From contig QOAB01000102.1 of assembly GCA_003978285.1 (NCBI GenBank), forward strand, positions 1 through 16,179: a stretch of DNA of 16,179 nt, read 5' to 3'. Source of the DNA: Candidatus Thioglobus sp. (GTDB lineage Bacteria > Pseudomonadota > Gammaproteobacteria > PS1 > Thioglobaceae). Shown here piece after piece: positions 13,093 to 16,179 of the stretch (its first letter is position 1; every line of letters begins with the position of its first letter). Below the pieces are notes generated by a model. It saw nothing but the letters and a program-made list of their open reading frames with translations. It did no database searches and was not told the DNA's origin. A program made the position numbers and the translations under genes.

Positions 13093-15192
13093 TTATGCCC
13101 GTGCAACTGAGTGTACAAATTCTAAGCTTTTTATCGCATATAGGGCTTCGTCTAGCTTGTCAGAATTCGCCACACTAATCACCAAATTCAGTGCCTTCAT
13201 TGAGTGGTCTTTTTCTTCTACCTCCAAGTGTTCAATATTAACGCCAATCTGAGCAATCACGTTGGCAATAGAAGCCAGCATACCGCGGCGATTTTCTACC
13301 TGAACTCGAATCAATACTTCAAAATCTTCAGCTTCATCTGCTTGCCAATCAATCTCTAACCATTGTTCATTTTTGTGCTTGGCATGAATCAAATTACCAC
13401 AGTCAAACCGATGCATCACTAAACCTTTGCTGCTGGTTAAAACACCAGCCACTTTATCGCCTGGAATTGGATAACAACAATGCGCAAAGCTAATGGCCTT
13501 ACCTTGAGTTTTTGTAATTCTGATATTCTTAATCACACAATGATTACCATCACATTGAAGCTTATTTAGCACAACAGATACCATTGCTTCAGATAGGCCG
13601 ATTTTCATATATAAATCTTCTTTAGAATCACACTTAAAGTCTTGTAAACACGCCTGCCAACTCTCTTCACTAATTGGCTCACCACCACCCTGATACTCCA
13701 AAGCATTGCTCAGTAAGTACTCTCCCAGCTGTATTAACTCAGAAGTAGACTCTTCTTTTAATTTAGCCTTGATAGAGGATTTAGCTTTAACGGTAACGGC
13801 TATTTGTAACCAAGTCGGGTGTGGTTTGGCTTTTTTATCAGTGATAATTTCAATCGTCTGCCCTGATCTTAACTCAGCTGAAATCGATGCATTGACTTGG
13901 TCTACCTTAGCCCTTAGGGTTCGATTACCCACATTGGTATGAATCGCATAGGCAAAATCCAGCACGGTTGATTTATAAGGTAACTGAATAATTTCACCCA
14001 TAGGGGTAAACACAAACACCTCTGAGGGGAACAAGTCAGTCTTGGTTTCTTCTAAAAATTCAACCGAAGTACCTGAGTTTTGCTGAATCTCTAACAACGA
14101 GCCCAGCCAGTTACTTGCTAATTCTGCAGGGTTGCTAGTATCACTCTTATAATGCCAATGCGCAGCAATCCCGTATTCAGAGACAAAATGCATATCTTCT
14201 GACCGAATCTGTACTTCAATAAATATTTTATTTGGCCCAAACAACACCGTGTGTAATGACTGATAGCCATTCGATTTAGGCAGTGCCACATAATCTTTAA
14301 ACTTGCCCGGCAAAGGCTTATACAAATTATGAATAATACCCAGTGCCTGATAACACTGCGACACATCATCTACAATCACTCTAAAAGCATACATATCAAG
14401 TACTTGAGAAAACTTCAACTGCTTGATTTTCATCTTTTTATAAATGCTACAAGGTTGCTTTTGACGCCCAGTAATCTTTACTTTGTCCAAACCTTCTTGC
14501 TTAAGTCGGTTTTCAATTTCCCTTTGAATGTGCTTAATAATCTTTTTACGATTACCACATTGTTTTTTAATCTGACGTGTCAATACTTTATATCGATAAG
14601 GATTAATAATCTCAAAACACAAGTTATCTAACTCAACTCTGATACTGTTCAAACCCAAACGCCTAGCAATAGGCGCATGGATCTCAGATGTTTCTTTGGC
14701 AATCCTAAGTTGTTTGTCACGACGCATTGATTTGAGTGTGCGCATGTTGTGTAAACGATCAGCAAGCTTGATCATCATCACCCGCATATCCGTACTCATG
14801 GCTAAAAATAACTTTCTAAAGTTTTGCGCCTGCTTATCAATATTTGAATGGAACTCTAAGCCCGTTAGCTTTGAAACCCCTTGTACAATATGCGCCACTT
14901 CTTCGCCAAAGTCGTTAACAATGTCTTCGTGTGTTAAGGTTGTGTCTTCAATACAGTCGTGTAATAACGCTGCAGTAATACAGTAATAATCCAGCTTTAG
15001 CTCGGCCAAAATCATTGCCACATTAATCGGATGAAACACATAAGCCTCACCTGAGCGGCGAAATTGCCCATCATGCGCAGCAGCAGCCATAATATAAGCT
15101 TGATAGACACCCTCAACCTGACCCTTTGGCATATAGGTATCCAGCTTCTCACATAGGTCGCTAATTAGAATTCTTTTTTCAAATAAACTCAT
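13093..15192 (-). CDS. spoT: Bifunctional (p)ppGpp synthetase/hydrolase SpoT
   Basis: The 699-residue RelA/SpoT homolog controls the stringent alarmone. The HD hydrolase domain is intact: FHPINVAMIL (His54), LLHDCIEDT (His78, Asp79, Glu82, Asp83) and IKLADRLHNMRTLKS (Asp145). The synthetase domain (about 230-350) is also intact, with AFRVIVDDVSQCYQALG, KFKDYVALPKSNGYQSLHT and VQIRSEDM. The TGS domain covers about 389-450 (VFVFTPMGEIIQLP), a conserved-Cys segment lies near 571 (HCCYPIPGD), and the C-terminal ACT domain covers about 625-697 (NRRGMLASIANVIAQIGVNI). Both activities are expected, and length matches E. coli SpoT (702). The ribosome binding site is weak. rpoZ, the common upstream neighbour, is absent; instead bamD diverges from it. 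Confidence 0.95.
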   Translation of the reverse strand: MSLFEKRILISDLCEKLDTYMPKGQVEGVYQAYIMAAAAHDGQFRRSGEAYVFHPINVAMILAELKLDYYCITAALLHDCIEDTTLTHEDIVNDFGEEVAHIVQGVSKLTGLEFHSNIDKQAQNFRKLFLAMSTDMRVMMIKLADRLHNMRTLKSMRRDKQLRIAKETSEIHAPIARRLGLNSIRVELDNLCFEIINPYRYKVLTRQIKKQCGNRKKIIKHIQREIENRLKQEGLDKVKITGRQKQPCSIYKKMKIKQLKFSQVLDMYAFRVIVDDVSQCYQALGIIHNLYKPLPGKFKDYVALPKSNGYQSLHTVLFGPNKIFIEVQIRSEDMHFVSEYGIAAHWHYKSDTSNPAELASNWLGSLLEIQQNSGTSVEFLEETKTDLFPSEVFVFTPMGEIIQLPYKSTVLDFAYAIHTNVGNRTLRAKVDQVNASISAELRSGQTIEIITDKKAKPHPTWLQIAVTVKAKSSIKAKLKEESTSELIQLGEYLLSNALEYQGGGEPISEESWQACLQDFKCDSKEDLYMKIGLSEAMVSVVLNKLQCDGNHCVIKNIRITKTQGKAISFAHCCYPIPGDKVAGVLTSSKGLVMHRFDCGNLIHAKHKNEQWLEIDWQADEAEDFEVLIRVQVENRRGMLASIANVIAQIGVNIEHLEVEEKDHSMKALNLVISVANSDKLDEALYAIKSLEFVHSVARA

Positions 15193-15294
15193 TTAAAGAA
15201 AATAGGGTTAAATTATGGATAAATCTTTGCCATTATAATACAATCACCTCAGTATAATGCTTCTACATATTTGTAATAATACCTTCGCTTACTC
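15193..15294. promoter_or_regulatory. Divergent promoter region spoT / bamD
   Basis: The 102-bp gap contains three TATAAT -10 boxes: plus strand 15234-15239 and 15253-15258, minus strand 15237-15232. TTGCCA (15227-15232) lies 20 bp from the second plus box, longer than ideal. No -35 box is convincing for spoT. The minus-strand box overlaps the first plus-strand box, so the two divergent promoters may compete for polymerase. Confidence 0.45.
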
Positions 15295-16074
15295 ATGAAA
15301 CGTACAGTCAAACTAATGCTAATGCTTCCACTATTAACACTGCTATTGAGCGGTTGTTTTTGGGAAGAAGAAACCAAAAGAGAATCTATTACTAAAGGCT
15401 GGTCACCTAAAACTTTTTTTGAAGAAGCTAAAGAACAAATTTCAGCAGGCTCTTTGGATAAAGGTATTGAGCTTTATGAGCAACTACAAGCGGCTTACCC
15501 CGGCTCAAAATACGCCCTACAATCCAAGCTAGAAATCGCCTATACCCTTTATAAAAGTGAAGACTACGACCAAGCCATTGATCGCCTGAATAGCTATATT
15601 AAGCTCTACCCAAATCATTTTTCAACTCCGTATGCATACTACCTACGCGGTGTTATTTCAGAAGACAAATCTCGCTCAATCTTAGATGAATACAGCATTA
15701 CTGATAACGCCCAGCGTGATGTCGACTCGGTACGCGATGCCTTTAATTACTACCTCGCTTTAATTGAAAAATTCCCCAAAACTGAATATTCAGAAGAGGC
15801 AAAATCACGCCTAATCATCCTCAGAAACATCCTCTCTAGACACGAGCTTTTTGTGGCAATTTTCTACACTAAAAAAGGTGCTAACATCGCTGCTATTAAC
15901 CGTAGTAAATACATTATTGAAAAATACCCTAATACGCCATCAGTACCAGCAGCACTGCATTTAATGGCACATAACTACGATGTTATCAGCGCTAACACAC
16001 TGGCTAAAGATGCACGCCGTGTACTCAAAAAGAGCTATCCACTCTACACACCGCACTACTCGCTAGAAGACTAA
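15295..16074 (+). CDS. bamD: Outer membrane protein assembly factor BamD
   Basis: The 259-residue lipoprotein subunit of the BAM complex folds beta-barrel proteins into the outer membrane with BamA. The lipoprotein signal MKRTVKLMLMLPLLTLLLSGC places the lipid on Cys21 (lipobox LSGC). Tandem TPR units follow: EEAKEQISAGSLDKGIELYE, LQAAYPGSKYALQSKLEIAY, YDQAIDRLNSYIKLYPNH and AYYLRGVISEDKSRS. The DNAQRDVDSVRDAFNYYLAL region and PKTEYSEEAKSRLIIL complete the BamD/ComL pattern. The ribosome binding site is poor (no purine-rich box before ATG 15295). The size is slightly larger than E. coli BamD (245). No later start would preserve the signal peptide. Confidence 0.95.
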   Translation: MKRTVKLMLMLPLLTLLLSGCFWEEETKRESITKGWSPKTFFEEAKEQISAGSLDKGIELYEQLQAAYPGSKYALQSKLEIAYTLYKSEDYDQAIDRLNSYIKLYPNHFSTPYAYYLRGVISEDKSRSILDEYSITDNAQRDVDSVRDAFNYYLALIEKFPKTEYSEEAKSRLIILRNILSRHELFVAIFYTKKGANIAAINRSKYIIEKYPNTPSVPAALHLMAHNYDVISANTLAKDARRVLKKSYPLYTPHYSLED

Positions 16075-16089
16075 ATTTAACCCACATTA

Positions 16090-16179
16090 ATGAACAAGCA
16101 AGAGCGCTTCTTCGCGCTTAAAATCTCATCCATTATGGCAACTCGTATGTTCGGGTTGTTTATGATTTTCCCTGTTTTT
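16090..16179 (+). CDS. MFS transporter, N-terminal fragment (cut by window edge)
   Basis: Thirty in-frame codons run from ATG 16090 to the window end without a stop: MNKQERFFALKISSIMATRM followed by FGLFMIFPVF. The pattern of a first helix followed by RMFGLFMIFPVF resembles the start of YajR-type major facilitator drug/metabolite exporters (RMLGLFMxLPV). The substrate cannot be told. The gene starts 15 nt after bamD on the same strand and is probably in its operon. No good ribosome binding site is visible. Confidence 0.65.
   Translation, partial: MNKQERFFALKISSIMATRMFGLFMIFPVF

Noticed and set aside
14329..14631. Plus-strand 100-codon open frame inside spoT
   Set aside because: It lies wholly within a well-conserved spoT coding region and shows no recognisable protein features.
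16102..16119. GAGCGC/GCGCTT hairpin just after bamD as a terminator
   Set aside because: The stem is about five base pairs, no T-run follows, and it lies inside the coding start of the MFS transporter gene.
1..16179. CRISPR arrays, insertion sequences, prophage genes, tRNA or rRNA genes, riboswitches
   Set aside because: Looked for by eye on both strands; no regularly spaced repeats, transposase or integrase motifs, cloverleaf-like genes or known riboswitch cores were recognised.

Overview
The window looks like chromosomal DNA of an AT-rich gammaproteobacterium. It carries BamD, the TolB-Pal-CpoB envelope module, IscX, a SpoT-type (p)ppGpp enzyme and a YgiM-like SH3/anchor protein. The base composition, together with an aapJQMP amino-acid importer, would fit the SUP05/Thioglobus group or a related marine or symbiotic lineage; that placement is inference from remembered family patterns. 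There are no insertion sequences, phage genes, CRISPR arrays, tRNAs or rRNAs. Apart from a few small genes this is housekeeping DNA, densely packed into operons.

Layout. (1) 1-1218, minus strand: a three-gene operon of an SH3b/coiled-coil/membrane-anchor protein, a one-domain thioredoxin and the N-terminal part of ferrochelatase (hemH, cut by the window edge). The genes are spaced by 5 nt and then joined by a TAATG overlap. (2) 1472-1903, minus: a small basic protein whose C-terminal half resembles the winged-helix domain usually found at the end of Fic or AlbA_2/RecG-like proteins. (3) 1996-6767, minus: a Sel1-repeat protein, a 60-residue membrane protein, and a complete general L-amino-acid ABC importer in the order aapJ-aapQ-aapM-aapP. 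A strong intrinsic hairpin follows aapJ. (4) 6768-7002: a divergent regulatory region with good sigma70 promoters on both sides and a cluster of palindromes. (5) 7003-8880, plus: glutamine-dependent NAD+ synthetase fused at its N-terminus to a roughly 90-residue Cro/CI-type helix-turn-helix domain. (6) 8864-13022, minus: iscX-tolB-pal-cpoB-pabB, with pabB overlapping the 3' end of nadE tail to tail. (7) 13093-15192, minus: spoT. (8) 15295 to the end, plus: bamD and the start of an MFS transporter.

The most interesting element is the nadE region. The synthetase cannot be made without its HTH domain because no usable start codon lies at the usual NadE N-terminus. Its own promoter (TTGCAC, 17 bp, TATAAT) carries an 8-bp palindrome across the -35 box and a second palindrome 33 bp upstream. 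This suggests an enzyme that represses its own gene. It would be analogous in logic to NadR, but with a different NAD enzyme attached.

Other points of note are the Fic-tail-like standalone protein, iscX coupled to tolB away from the isc operon, tolB-pal-cpoB without tolQRA directly upstream but with pabB downstream, and a PabB-like enzyme with Ala where classical PabB has its catalytic Lys.
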